Shown here piece after piece: positions 40,473 to 52,392 of a DNA stretch of 64,000 nt; within the stretch, counting starts at the first letter, position 1, and each line of letters begins with the position of its first letter. The DNA is from [Phialemoniopsis] sp. UDSM-2020 (Eukaryota > Ascomycota > Sordariomycetes > Thyridiales > Thyridiaceae): assembly GCA_018873225.1 (NCBI GenBank), contig JAEILZ010000009.1:2657501-2721500 (forward strand), given 5' to 3'. A program made the translations under genes and the position numbers. The notes below the pieces were generated by a model. The model saw only the letters and a program-made list of their open reading frames with translations, had not been told where the DNA came from and did not search any database.

Positions 40473-41741
40473 ATGGCAGCATCAACAGAGGCCAACATGC
40501 ACAGGGCCGCCTTCCTCGTGGTATGTCACCTCGTCACTCACATTCCCACATCACCAACCTACCTTGACTGACCACTTCCACCACTGCTCCCCTAGGCCCC
40601 GAGCAAAACCCCCCAATTTGACATCAAGCTCGTGCCCCGGCCCGAGCCAGGCCCCAATGAAGTCCTCGTCCGCCTCTCCCTGACCTCCGTCTGCGGCTCC
40701 GACTACGGCCTCGCCTCGGGCGAGATGGGCCCCACGCGCGCCATCCTCGGCCACGAGGGCGTAGGCCGCGTCGCCGCCCTCGGCTCCAACGTCGCCTCGC
40801 TCGACCCTACCATCGCCGTCGGCCAGCGCGTCGGCGTCGCCTGGACCCGCGACGCCTGCGGCAGCTGCGCTTTCTGTACGGACCTCGCGCACGACGGCGA
40901 GACGCGCTGCTCCTCCAAGACGTTTTCCGGGTACGCCGTCGACGGCACGTTTGCCGAGCATACCGTCGTGCCGGCGCGGTACCTGTGCCGCATCCCCGCC
41001 GAGTACGATGCTGTGCCGGACGAGCACGTGGCGCCTGTTCTGTGCGGCGGCGTGACGGCGTACAAGGCGCTCAAGGGCTGCGGCGTCGTGCCCGGGAGGT
41101 GGGTCGCCGTGTCCGGCGGCGGGGGCGGCGTGGGCGCGCTCGCCGTCGCGTTCGGCCGGGCCATGGGGTACCGCATGATTGGCATTGACGCGGGCGCCGA
41201 CAAGGGCAAATTCTGCCTCGAGCAGGGGGCCGAGCACTTTGTCGACGTGACGACCACGGAAAACCCGGGTGACGAGGTCAAGAAGTTGTCCGGCGGGGAC
41301 GGCGTCGCTGCCGTGATCGTAGCGGCGGGTAACCCTGCGGCGTACCAGGCTGCGTTCTCGATGCTGGGCCCGTTCGGCACACTCATGTGTGTGGGCATCC
41401 CGGGGCGCGACCGCCCGGGCCCGAGCTTCTTCCCCGGCAGCTTCGTCGCGTTTGGGTGGCAGATCAAGGGCTCGGCGGTGGGCACACGGCGCGACATTGT
41501 CGAGGCGCTCGAGTTTGTGCGGCGGGGACTCGTCACGCCCAAGACGCAGCCGGGCAAGCTGGAGGACCTGTCGACGCTCTTGGACAATGTCGCCAAGGGC
41601 AAGGTGAGTGATATCCTTTCCTAGGATTGAAGAGTCGTATCATCATGTCGGCTGCTAACGTTAGATACCTTTTAGATTCTGGGCAAGTACGTGATCAGGT
41701 TGGACGGCGAGGAAGGCAAGACGGGGGCTACGGTCTCGTGA
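40473..41741 (+). CDS. Zinc-dependent alcohol dehydrogenase
   Basis: Three exons (40473-40520, 40596-41603, 41676-41741) join in phase 0 to give 373 residues. Catalytic zinc ligands are Cys49 (SVCGSD), His69 and Glu70 (LGHEGVGR); structural zinc ligands are Cys104, Cys107, Cys110 and Cys121 (DACGSCAFCTDLAHDGETRC). The cofactor loop is VAVSGGGGGVGALAVAFGRA. The last exon supplies the usual C-terminal strand ILGKYVIRLD. It is a full-length yeast-ADH-like enzyme that interconverts a primary alcohol and an aldehyde with NAD(P). It is not adjacent to the main cluster. Confidence 0.93.
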
Positions 41742-43674
41742 AGCACAGTGTTTACATTTCGATAGTGGCGAGGCGTTGTATATTTCTCAAGAGGAGTCGT
41801 TGTTGCATGAGGCGTGGCGTTGGAGAGATCAATCCGAGCATATCATCAATATTGAGGTGTTTGACGAGTAAGATACTTACATTGCTTGCTATGATGAGAA
41901 CCTGAGCAACGGTCATGACTTCGACATTGCTTCAGGCCAAACAGGTACTCCTCGAAACAAGTCGACAAAGACATCGGCTTCATCGCATCGTGGCATCGTC
42001 GTCAGCTCGGGTAGTAAGGCCGCGACGGTAAGCCTGCAAACAAGCAAAGGTGATGAATTATTTGTTTCACCAAGGTGGCCCTGCCCTCGAAATGATTGGC
42101 CGTCAGAGTCTAGAGTCAGCGCCGGCTGCCGTTTCAGGGCACCTGTTTCAGCAAGGGTCCGCCAATGGAACCCAGCTAAGAAAAGACCCAAATTCCCCTG
42201 TCCTGGTGTTGACACTGTTCTAGAGGAAGCAGAGAAAACGGGTGTTCACTTAATTGTAGACGGACTGGTTCGTGTTCCCAAGTACTCTGTGCGTGTACGG
42301 AAAGCAGCGATGCTGTTGTTATCACAAACTACAATACATAGAATGCCCGTATTTTGCGGTGCACGAAGGTCTGTGATCTGATCAACCAAGCCGGCAGATC
42401 TTAACAGCGATCCTATGTGCTGTATTTCTGCAAAAGACGCGAATCTCCGGAGAGGTTGCAATATCATCTTCTCCAGCCAGGATTCGCTACTTGCCCCCTT
42501 CCTTCAATGTGTTTCATCTACGGCGACCAGGTAGGCAGTCTCCGCCCCATCACATCCAAGCCTTGCACAACACCTCATCTCTGGGCATTTCCCCGGATCT
42601 TCTTTCGTGCCCATACCAAGCCCGAAACAAAATCACTTGGCGATACGATCATGCCCAGGATATCGGCCAAGCCCTCTGAACAAGCTTCCGTCAATCTTCA
42701 GCCAAGGCTCGGCGATTGAACGAGACATGGGGAACACTACGTTCATTCAGGTCATGCTGTCTTCATCCGCAACAAAGGCAAGACCAGCCATGACAATGCC
42801 TCCCACGCGAATAAAGCCACGAGCCGCGGAGCCGCCCTAGTATCGACGGCTTGCGTGGCCTGGTACCCAATAAGCACGCACACAAGGTCATTTGTGCTTT
42901 TTCTTGCTGCATTTTCCTCCCTTTGGAGGCCGATTGACACCCAGACAAGTCAAGCTCCGCTCTCCTCCTTTTGGGCCAGACCCCTGTAGTAGCCTGTCGA
43001 CTCCCTGCAGGTCTGCAGTACCCCTGTCCATCATCAAACATCACACTTTCGGTTTTGACTGTTCAAGCACCACTCTCGAAGCGCGCCGCGACTCTACCTC
43101 CACACATGTGCTGCATATCCTGTCTTGAAGGCCATGCAATGGTTATACCTGCTGAAACGAGATATACCAGGTGGACTAACATTTCCAGAAGCGCCGGAGG
43201 TGGCATCACCCACCTACCTTGAGGACGGCCTTCCACCACAATGGTAGCAGAGGCGGTATCCTACAAAGCTATCAACCAGTCGGCGAAATGATGGCGTCCC
43301 ACGGCAGATCTACCTGGCCATCGATCCACCGTCTTGGCACACAACCCGGTCGTCGTGGCCGGTGGGGATGGTAGACGTTGTTTCGTCTCTGGCGTTGTCA
43401 GGTCTTAGTCTCTCCTTTTCAAGTTGTCCTTGAGTAGGTCAAGTACTTGTTTCTTTCAATTCTTCTTTTATGTCCGTTCTTTTCTTCTTGTTCCCTTCCT
43501 TCAGCCTCTGTCTTCTTTGCATTCTCCATTGCAGCCTGCTGCTTCTCTTCTCTCTCCCTCTCCTTGTCCTTTTGCTTCTCCTCCCGTCGATACCAACTGG
43601 TGTGGTTTCACGGTCCCTTCTTTTCATTCATCTTCGTTCTTTATTCCTTACCTTCTTCGCTCCTCTCCAGCATC
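41742..43674. other. 1.9-kb intergenic region before the aspartic protease gene
   Basis: I see no supported gene; frames of 60-100 codons occur on both strands without family features. The last 230 bp are pyrimidine-rich (TTCTTCTTT and CTCTCCCTC runs), consistent with a promoter and leader. Confidence 0.5.
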
Positions 43675-45196
43675 ATGCAGTCTCTCCGCAGCACTTTACT
43701 GCTGGTAGCTCTGCTCCTCATCTCACTTGCATCTGCCGCCCCATCACGGATCCAGAAGCGGTCTTTCAAGGTCCATAGGGTACGGAATGAAAACTTCAAG
43801 GGCCACAATGGACCGAGGTCGCTCCTCAAGGCGTACCGTAAATACAACATGAAGGTTCCCGAGGCACTGACGAGCGCCGTGGCTGCCCAAGACCTGGTCG
43901 ACCTCCAAACGCGAGACTTGGCCAGCACCATCGAGGCACTGCTTGGTGCCTTGACGGGCAAGGGTGACCAGAACGGCAACGGCAACGCGAACGGCAATGC
44001 AAACGGTAACGGCAACGGCCAGACTACGGGAGGCCAGACCAACGGCGGCGCAGGAAACCGCGGAAACAGGGGCGGCAAAGGTAGCAAGGGCGGTGCGGCC
44101 GGAGGTACCAACAGCACCGCGGGCGGCAACAGCACTCAGCCCGGAGCCAAGGGTACCGGCCTCGTGACGGCTACCCCGGAGAAGAACGACGTCGAGTATC
44201 TGTCTCCGGTCAGCATCGGCGGCCAGACCCTCAACCTCGACTTCGACTCGGGCTCGTCGGACCTCTGGGTCTTCAACACGCAGCTCTCGGCCAAGACGCA
44301 GACTGGCCACACCATCTACGATCCGACGCAGTCCAAGACCTTCAAGGAGATGCAGGGCGCGTCCTTCTCCATCTCGTACGGCGACGGGTCAGGAGCGGCG
44401 GGCACCGTGGGCACCGACACGGTCGACATCGGCGGCGCCACCGTGACCAACCAGGCTATCGAGCTGGCTACGGCGGTGTCGGGCTCCTTCGTCCAGGACA
44501 CGGCCAACAACGGCCTCGTCGGCCTCGCCTTCAGCAAGCTCAACACGGTCAAGCCGCAGCGGCAAAAGACCTTCTTCGACAACGTCATGCCCTCGCTCGC
44601 GGAGCCCCTGTTCACGGCCGACCTGCGGCGGGGCGCCGTGGGCGCGTACGAGTTTGGGCGCATCGACGCGACCAAGTTCAACGGCGCAATGAGCTGGGTG
44701 CCTATCAACATGACGCAGGGGTTCTGGCAGTTCTCGAGCGCGTCGTTCGCCGTGGGCGACGGGCAGGCGCAGCCGGGCGACGCGGCGGGCCAGGCCATCG
44801 CCGACACGGGGACGACGCTGATCCTGGCCAACCAGCAGATTGTGGAGGGTTACTTTTCGCAGGTCGAGGGCGCGGAGAACAGCCAGGAGGCCGGCGGGAT
44901 TACGATCCCGTGCGACGCCCAGCTTCCCGACCTGATGTTGGATGTGGGCGGTGTCATGGCTAGGATCAAGGGCAGCGACATCGTCTTTGCCCCTGTGCAG
45001 GGAAACAGTGAGTACCACCTACCTCATTCTTGCTAGAGAGATACATTCGTGCTAATCAAAGGTGACAACAGCTTGTTTCTCTGGCGTGCAGCCCACGACC
45101 TCATCGCTGATGATCTTTGGCGACATCTTTTTCAAGTCGCAGTTTGTTGCATTCAATGGCGGCAACAACACGCTCGGCATTGCAGAGCACGTCTGA
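43675..45196 (+). CDS. Secreted aspartic protease (aspergillopepsin-like, family A1)
   Basis: Two exons (43675-45007, 45072-45196) encode 485 residues. A signal peptide is clear (LLLVALLLISLASAAPS). A propeptide with basic segments (IQKRSFKVHR) follows, then an unusual linker of about 60 residues rich in Gly and Asn (GNGNANGNANGNGNG and similar). The catalytic domain begins near GTGLVTATPEKNDVEYLSPV. Active-site aspartates are Asp191 (DSGSSDLW) and Asp377 (DTGTTL); a disulfide pair is IPC and the Cys of TCFSGVQ, which exon 2 supplies. The enzyme should cleave proteins outside the cell at acid pH. The start codon follows the long pyrimidine-rich leader and opens the signal peptide. Confidence 0.93.
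43969..44035 (+). repeat. Imperfect GGCAAC hexamer repeats coding Gly-Asn
   Basis: Repeated GGCAAC/GGCAAT/GCGAAC units encode the Gly-Asn linker of the aspartic protease. Such tracts can vary in copy number between strains. Confidence 0.7.
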
Positions 45197-46645
45197 AAGA
45201 CAATTCGAACCATCTGTCGCGTCCAGTCTTCAAGGCCAGTGGCTTTTGTTAGTGCCACAGCAAAGAAGGCTTGAGCCATCATTGTACATAGTGTGATTTT
45301 TCAAAGGCATCAGGCCCATAAAGAAGTACATAGAGCAAACCAAAGACCCTGATCGGGCGAGCTTTGAGAAGGGAAAGAATGTCTGTTGTTGCGATGAATT
45401 AATGTGCCTTGAATGAGAAAGTGGAAGGAGCGTTTGGTGATTGCCATTTCTAGCTAAGTAAAGTAAAGTAGGCAGGTGTTTGTGCACGAATCAATCTCAA
45501 GAGGAAAGACCAGCATGACAAAGTCGCCCTACATGGATTTAACTCCTTTGCATGAATGATGAAGGCCGTGATGAACCTTGTCTTGGTTCAATCTGAATGC
45601 ACAGTATCCATGGATCAATCGACGCGAGATCCAGATTGATGCTAAACCTGGGTGGGAAAGCAGCTGCCCTTGTCTAAAGCGATCAAATGCTTACGCGGTT
45701 TAGCGCAGGGTCCTGTAGCGCTAGTGGAGCATTTTGATGGTCCCTTGTAGCGGCTACGGGCATCACGGCTCTGCCTGTACGTAACAAATAGAGGGAAAAA
45801 AGTCCCCTCCACTTTGGGCTTCCCCTCCCGCCTGCACCGCCAGCCACATTTCGAGACACACCACACAGATACGCTGCCGCTTGTTCTCTTGTCTCCCCAC
45901 CCACGCCGACCAGCCAGCCAGCCTCTCGATGTGCATGCGCAGGTGGTCTAGACGGATTCTGACGGCTTTTGATTTGATTATCCTCTAGTCCTGCTTGGCT
46001 GCTGCCGTAGTGCGTGCTGTAACCTGTCAGCTGTGTGTGCCTCGATTATGAGCAGTATCTGAGAAAAAGAAATCCGGAATCCAGGGTAGGCTAGTCGAGT
46101 CCCTCTGGTCCCCTTCTTTTGGTCCCCTCTCCAGCCTCACCACCACCACCACCACCACCACCAATACCACCGCTCGCCCACTCTAAAGAAAGACCCTCGC
46201 AGCCGATCATATCCACCAAAACTCAATATCTCCCACCCCCCAGTTCCGTCACTGCTCCTCCCAAAAGCTACAGCCACAATCACCACCACCACCGCACCGG
46301 CACATTCCCGAGTACACGGCGATCGGGACCCGGCATTGATGGATTGATCGTGCTTCATCGCTTTTTCCATTCTAATTCCTGACCAGCCAGCCCTTTGCGT
46401 CGTTTGGTCTCTGCCCGTTGGCACCCGTCAGACCAACCGAGTTACCCGCCCGATTTTGCGACACACCACCACCTCCACCACCTGGTCCGTCGCCCATCGC
46501 CGACCGTGGAACCCTCGGCGGTTATCCTAACGCCTGCTTTCTGCACCCCGACGGCGCGCGCGCGCATTTGCGCAACTTTTCTTCCTTCCTCGATCCTCCC
46601 ATTCAATTCTCCTCGCACAGGAAACCCGACGTGATCCCCGCCAGG
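45197..46645. other. 1.45-kb intergenic region with CAC repeats
   Basis: I see no supported gene. A (CAC)8 tract lies at 46138-46162 with a shorter one near 46281, in what is probably the promoter or leader of the Myb/SANT-like gene. Confidence 0.5.
46138..46162 (+). repeat. (CAC)8 simple repeat
   Basis: This is an uninterrupted 25-bp CAC tract about 480 bp upstream of the Myb/SANT-like start. Confidence 0.85.
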
Positions 46646-47953
46646 ATGTCTGACGACGAGCGCGGCGGCGACGCCGGCTCCAGCGCCCAGCGCAAGGGCC
46701 CGCGCTTCAGCTGGACCCCAGCCTACGAGGCCACCTTCTTCCGCTCCCTCTGCGAGAGCGTCAACCTCGGCCTCAAGGACAATCACTCCTTCAAGCAGGA
46801 GGCATGGGACCGTGCCATGCAGGCGCTCCAGGAGCGCCACGGCGCCTACCCCAACAAGAGTCACCTCATCAACAAGAGCGATAATGCCCGCAAAAAGTTC
46901 CGCCTGTGGAGAGGCCTCGTCGAGGACCCCGAGTTCCTCTACAACCCGGCCACCAAGATCGTGACGGCCAGCGACGACGCTTGGAGATCCCATATCGAGG
47001 TAAGCACACGCATGCGGACCCTACACACCTGGTGTCATCTTGTCCTGGTTGCACAGGATTTTGACCTGCTGATTGCTGACTGACCACCCCCAAAACAACA
47101 GAAAGAGCCGCTGTCTCGGTCACTCAAGGGCCGCCCCTTCGAGCACGAAGAATTCTACGAAATCCTCTTCCCCGATGTCATCGGATCGGGCGGCGCGCCC
47201 AAGCGGATAACGAAACCACGCCGGAAAGGCCCTGACGCCCTGCCGGGCGCCAACGACGCCGACACACCAGGCACAGCCATCCTGGATCTGCTAAACGGCG
47301 GTCAGGCAGCGGCGGCAGCAGCACAAGTAGCGGCCACGGGGAACATCGCCGCGCCACAAGCACACACGCGAGCAGCCGCCGCCGCAGCTAAGAACACAGC
47401 CGCGTCCGTCACGTCTGCACCCGCGAGCCAACAACGCCCAACCTCGACCACCATACCCCCGAGAGGGTCCATAGCCTCCACCTCCGCACTCACTCCGCCC
47501 GACGAGGAGGCTCCCTCATCACGGAAACGGGTGGGCGCCGCTGCTCACGGCCAAGCAAATAAACGTCAGCGCACCGCCCAGAACAACTTCATTGACCTAT
47601 CCAGCGCGACCTCGCAGCCACAGCAACAACAGCAAGGAGCCCAAGCCAGCGGGCCCTCCCCGCCTCCTGCCGCAGCGGTGCGCGGGCAGAGCGCCGAGAA
47701 CCTCGCTCTACTGGCCGACGTCCTGGCCAAGCAGCAGGTGGCCGCCGCGCCGCCCCGGTGGCCCGAGCAGGCCATGGACATCTTCTTCCGCGACTTTGCC
47801 GACGAGGACATGGACCTGCAGCTCAAGATCGCCGAGAAGATGCTCACCGACGCCAACAAGGCCGCCATGTTCTGCAAGATGCCCGTCCACCTGCGCAAGC
47901 ACTGGATCAAGAGGCTGCGCGAGGCCCACAGCCGCATGGGGCTGGGCAACTAA
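46646..47953 (+). CDS. Myb/SANT-like DNA-binding domain protein
   Basis: Two exons (46646-46999, 47102-47953) encode 401 residues with a phase-0 intron. Residues about 18-118 form a Myb/SANT-like domain: FSWTPAYEATFFRSLCESVN, HSFKQEAWDRAMQAL, NKSHLINKSDNARKKFRLWR and a C-terminal VTASDDAWRSHIE. This domain type is related to those of plant and fungal proteins derived from transposons. The domain continues with KGRPFEHEEFYEILFPDVIG in exon 2. A long Ala/Gln/Pro-rich disordered stretch follows, and a helical C-terminus (FFRDFADEDMDLQLKIAEKM, then MPVHLRKHWIKRL). Likely a nuclear regulator; the target is unknown. Confidence 0.82.
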
Positions 47954-49050
47954 TTTCATTCAGCCCTTATTACTTTGTTCTCCCGCTTCTCCGTCGGTGG
48001 TCGTTCTGCTTGGGGTTTGTAGGTTTCGCATCGCGAGTATCGCGCACCTCGCGGGTACATATGTGAGGGATCGCGGTTCGCATTCGAAGAGAAGGCTCGG
48101 TTGTCAGACTGCTGCTGCTCGGGGAGCTATTGCGCGTTTGAGGAGGAAGTCGTCGGGTGCTGTTGCGTTTGTCCTTGATGTCCGTCGACCGTCGTCGCCC
48201 TATGAGTTCGTAAGCACTGGTCATGTTTGGAGTTTTGTCTTGATTTGGTTGGCGGCTGTCTATGTTTTTTTCCGACACAAGAGGCCAAGGTTCTGTTGTG
48301 TTTGTTGATACCTCCGACTTTTGGGTCTACTAGGGCGCGCGGGATGCAGGCGTTTTTGCTCAGCAGTTGGCTTTTTGTGCTTGTCGTTGTCTTCTTAGGA
48401 TTCATTCTTCTTTTCCTTTTATCTTTGCGGCGGAACGACAGATCGGAAGATGCATAAGTCTGGGATATTTCAGTTATGGGCCGTTCAGCATGTCGCAGCT
48501 CGAGTGGAAACTCGAGTCAGGCTGAGGAGAAGAGGTGCGCGGAGGGGAGGTTCGTTGTTCGTGATAGCAGCGTTGGGCAAGTCGATCACTTCGCATGGAC
48601 CGGAAGAGAGATACAATGTCCTGTAAGCACGTTGCGTTTGACGAGGTTCCAGACATTTGAATGCAAGGGATATTACTCAACTATCTTACTATTGCAATAC
48701 AGCCAACCCATTGTTGTGACCTATCCCTTCGGCTTGAAATCAAGCCAGCCAAAAAAGTAAATCAGTTTCCTGGTCTCGATCGTCAGTATCGCTGCTGAAC
48801 TCAGATCGAGCCACATGAGTTCCCAGGGAGAAAATTGTCGGGGGTAAAACCCCTATTTTTGAGATTCCTAATGTAGTGAAAAGACATGAGGGGAACTATC
48901 AACACATGATAACGCCGCCGCCCCTAGTTAAAAGAACCAACAAGACAAGCCGCCATCGGCAAAAACATTCAAATGTCGAGATGGAAAAGAGGTATCAAAA
49001 TCCGCCGTTTCTTCGAGATGACCGAGATGATGGGAAAACTCCATCCAGAT
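47954..49050. other. Intergenic between convergent genes
   Basis: These 1.1 kb separate the 3' ends of the Myb/SANT-like and OM14-like genes. Only short frames are present. It probably holds two long 3' untranslated regions. Confidence 0.5.
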
Positions 49051-49872
49051 TTAGTGCTTCTTGCCCCGGGTCTTGTTGACGTAGCTGCCAAACACGCTCT
49101 CGACGACGCCCACGGCGCCGAGGATGCCGACGCCCAGGCCGACGCTCTGCCAGCTCAGGCGGCCGCGCTCGTACAGGCCCCAGGCGCGGTAGCCGAGGAA
49201 GCTGCCGAGGCCGAGCACGGCGACAAAGTTGACGACGGCGATGGTGCTCAGGGCGCCGTCGCTCATGGACGAGAACTGGCGCGTGAGCCAGGAGTCGGCC
49301 TTGCGGGCCTTGGCCGCGGCCTTCTCCTTGGCGGCGCGCGCGGCGGCGCGGGCCTCGTCCTCGCGCTGGATGCGGTCGGCCTGGGTCTCGGTCTGGACGT
49401 CCTGCTCCATGAAGTCGGAGGGCACGGTGCGGACGGACTGGGTGTCGACGTCGATGAGGGAGGCGGTCGAGTCGTCCTCGTGCTCGATCTGCGGGGGCTG
49501 CGGGGCGGCGGCCTGCGGGGAGAGGGGGAAGGTGATCAGCGTCATGGTTACGAGTAGTAAGGGGGTTGATAGATAGGATAGATAGGTAGATCAGGGTGAG
49601 GTTCCGCAGCTAAGGTGTGGTGGTGGTGTTTTGAGGGGTTTTCGAGTTGGCGATGGTGTTGCGGAAGTTTGCTTGACTCGGTGCAGATGGGATTCGGAAG
49701 GAGAGGCAAAGATGGTGATGTTTGTATGCTTGGACTTACCTCCTCAGGAGACTGCTTCGGGCCCTTGGCTGCCATCTCAGCGTAAGACACTATATAGTCG
49801 ATGCGATTAGCTCTTGAAGGCGACATGGCGGTGGTGAAGTTGACCTCGGGAGAAAGGGGATGGAAACTTACT
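49051..49872 (-). CDS. OM14-type mitochondrial outer-membrane protein
   Basis: I model three exons (49872; 49789-49740; 49512-49051) giving 170 residues. The start codon is split: base A at 49872, then an 82-bp intron (GTAAGT, TATATAG), then TG at 49789. This yields MSYAEMAAKGPKQSPEE and joins in phase 0 to AAAPQPPQIEHED. The C-terminal half has the OM14 domain: SWLTRQFSSMSDGALSTIA, two hydrophobic segments (VVNFVAVLGLGSFLGYRAW; SVGLGVGILGAVGVVESVFG) and a basic end KTRGKKH. OM14 in yeast is a carrier-interacting outer-membrane protein and ribosome receptor. A start within intron 1 (MSPSRANRID, ATG at 49826) is the alternative model. Confidence 0.8.
49790..49871 (-). other. Intron interrupting the OM14-like start codon
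   Basis: The intron begins GTAAGTTTCC after base A at 49872 and ends TATATAG before TG at 49789. Only splicing here yields the ATG of MSYAEMAAK without the extra frame upstream. Confidence 0.65.
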
Positions 49873-50641
49873 TTTGGGTGCGGGGGTTAGTGAATAGGTC
49901 TTGCGACGAAGAATGAATGGCTCGAGAGAGGCAGAGAGAGAAAGGCGCGCACGAGTGACAGCGACAAAAGCCTGTTGGTGATGTTGTGGGAAGGAGTTGT
50001 GAAGTTTTTGGAATGGTGGCCGAGGTGAAGCAGAAGAGAAGAGGAGGAGGAGGATGATCAGGTGAAGCACATGAAGAGGAGAAAACCGGGAGCTCTTGGT
50101 TGGCGTGACGTGACGTCTGCAGCGCTGGTTGGTGGTGACCTCAGCGTCGCTTGGGTGCTAAAAGAGCTCCACCAAAATCCACCTCCAGGCCCTGGTCGCG
50201 TCATGACGTATGCGGCTCCATGTATGCGCATTCACTCGCAAAAACAAAACCAGGTACCCGAACAAGGGGCATGGGATGGATCGCATTGGAAACACGGCGC
50301 AATCATTGGATCCCCTGGGAATTTGGCCGATCGCGACAAGGGAAGCTTCATTGCATTCGCTCCCAGCTGATCACCACATTCACAACTACACCAAGGCTAC
50401 TGACAACTAGTGAAGCAACACTCTGAGAGGACAAAGCAAGACAGGAGCATGCATGAAGAGATGAGGCTTCATTGTCCTCGCCCATGTACAAAGTATGGAG
50501 TGGTCTAATTTCCTCTCTTTCTATCTCATGATACACGTAGATATTGTACAATTAACACCAGTAACATCCGAGGACTCTTCCAGTCCCTCTGTCCCTTTTG
50601 TCTTCTTTCTTTTGTACATGTATTGAAACCGGTTCCGAAGA
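49873..50641. other. Intergenic between tandem minus-strand genes
   Basis: This 769-bp gap holds the OM14-like promoter and leader and the MIA40 3' end. The part next to OM14 is pyrimidine-rich on the coding strand. No gene was seen. Confidence 0.5.
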
Positions 50642-51711
50642 TTATGACTGGCTCTTCTTGTTGTTGGCATCAGTCGCATCAAAGGCCTTTCGGGGCGTCA
50701 TGGTATCCTCGGCAGAAACGGGAGTCTCGGCGGCCTCCTCGATCACCTTGCTGACGGGCTTGGTCTCGGGCTGCGGCTCGGTCTGGATGTCATCCAGTTG
50801 CTTGGGCGCGGGGACAGGGCTGGGGGCCTCGAATTGTGCTGCGTCAACGTCGGGAGCGGCCTTCTTGGGAAGATCGGTGGGTGGCTCGGCGTCCGCGGCA
50901 CCCTCGACGGGCGCGGCGGCATCATCTGCCTCGTCGTCCGCGATCTCGGATCCGTAGATCTCGGGGTATTGCCTGAAGCAGTCTTGCATGTGCCTGTGAA
51001 TATAAATGTTAGCAAATGGTGATTCTGGCATCGGGATAAAAATAGTGTCACGTACTGGAACTTGTCGATGCAGTCGACGCCCTTAACCTCCTCGGTCGAG
51101 TACACGAAGCAGCTGAACGCGGCCTTGAATTGCTCGCCGCAAGGACCATCAGCCATCCCGCCGAGGCAGGGGCAGTCCCAGTTGATCTCGCCCGTCTCCG
51201 GGTTGAAGGCGCCCTGCTGGCCGGCCTCCTCCTCGAGCTCCTCAGGGGTCTGGGCAGGGCCATGTCCCTCCTCAGCAATGGCGGCGCCGAGCTCGGTGGG
51301 CTGGGTGGGAGGTGGAGGCGCCGACTGCTGTGCCCTCAGCTCGGCCTGCCTTCGCTTCTCCTCGACGACGGCTTCGACGGTCGGCATGTCGGAGTCGGAG
51401 AACTGGGGTGGCGCCGGGATCGTGCGAGCTGTGGGCAGGAAAGCAAAGTCAGTCAGTCAGATCATCAACAGGCGCAAAGGAAGGGGGGGACAAGACATAC
51501 GAACTGGTTCATCGGCAAAGATGGGACTCGTGCTGTACCAGTAGACAGCACCACCAGCGAGACCCCATCGTAGAGCAGCTCCCTTCCATGTAGCCTTCTT
51601 GGCCGCTGGCGCAGTCGTGAGGAACCTCCGGGAGGCTCCGGCCCGGGCAGTGGCGGCTTGGGTGGTCGAGCGCAGGGCCCGCGTTGATGAGCGGACTGCT
51701 GTGCGGTACAT
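50642..51711 (-). CDS. MIA40: Mitochondrial intermembrane-space import and assembly protein 40
   Basis: Three exons (51711-51501, 51428-51056, 50993-50642) encode 311 residues. The N-terminus is a mitochondrial targeting sequence rich in R, S and T ([20 protein letters not shown]), followed by a hydrophobic anchor [16 protein letters not shown]. The catalytic CPC is Cys156-Pro-Cys158, and two CX9C pairs are Cys167/Cys177 and Cys190/Cys200; the second exon junction falls inside the second CX9C. Mia40 forms disulfides in proteins imported into the intermembrane space together with Erv1. An acidic, Pro-rich tail of about 100 residues follows the fold, as in other fungi. Confidence 0.95.
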
Positions 51712-52392
51712 GGCTGCAGGATAGGTATGAGACAGAGGAAGGTAGAAGGAAAAGGAAGGGGAAGAAGAGAGCGTGGTTGCGCCGGATGCGATGCTCTAGG
51801 GAGTGAAATGTGAATCTGCTGGAGCGAGCAACAATGTGAGATGGCACTGAGCAAGCGGCTTGATAATCCACTCCACTCTCTGGTCGATTTTTTTCCGGGG
51901 CACTTCTGGACGCTGCGTCGCTCTTTTAGGCTTGGTGTGGTTTTGCTGCTTACCAGATCAAGTTCCCCCCCCAATTGAGATTCCCGATTCGCTCAGTGCA
52001 TGGATGATCAAATTGAAGACCACTCGCCCTGGCAGGAAACTTGATGTCGACTGGGGTGTCCAAATTTGGTGTCTTGTGTTACTTGAGTTCAATGGAAGAC
52101 TTCCTTCTTTATCATCACCAATGGCAAGTCTGTCCAACCCAAGCACAAAGTTCGGTGTCTCGCAATTCCCGCCTGGTCGGGCCAGATTTCACAAGTAGCG
52201 AGCACAGTGAGCATAGCTAGTAATAAAATGATGCAAGCAAAAATTCCACCCCAGCTTGGCCCGGTTCTTCCACTATCAACATCCACACTCTGAGTATAGA
52301 ATGAACACAACTTTATCCTATTATCAACTATCTCTATAAACATTCGACTAGTCTCTGCAAGATCAACAATAGAACTGTTTGCAACACCTGTC
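51712..52392. promoter_or_regulatory. Divergent promoter, MIA40 / thiamine pyrophosphokinase
   Basis: This is a 681-bp gap between divergent starts. No strong motif was identified by eye and no gene was found. Confidence 0.45.

Noticed and set aside
40703..41602. 299-codon open frame on the minus strand
   Set aside because: Antisense to the zinc alcohol dehydrogenase, whose own frame has all zinc ligands.
42246..42467. 73-codon minus-strand frame with some hydrophobic residues
   Set aside because: Too short and without splice partners or a recognisable motif.
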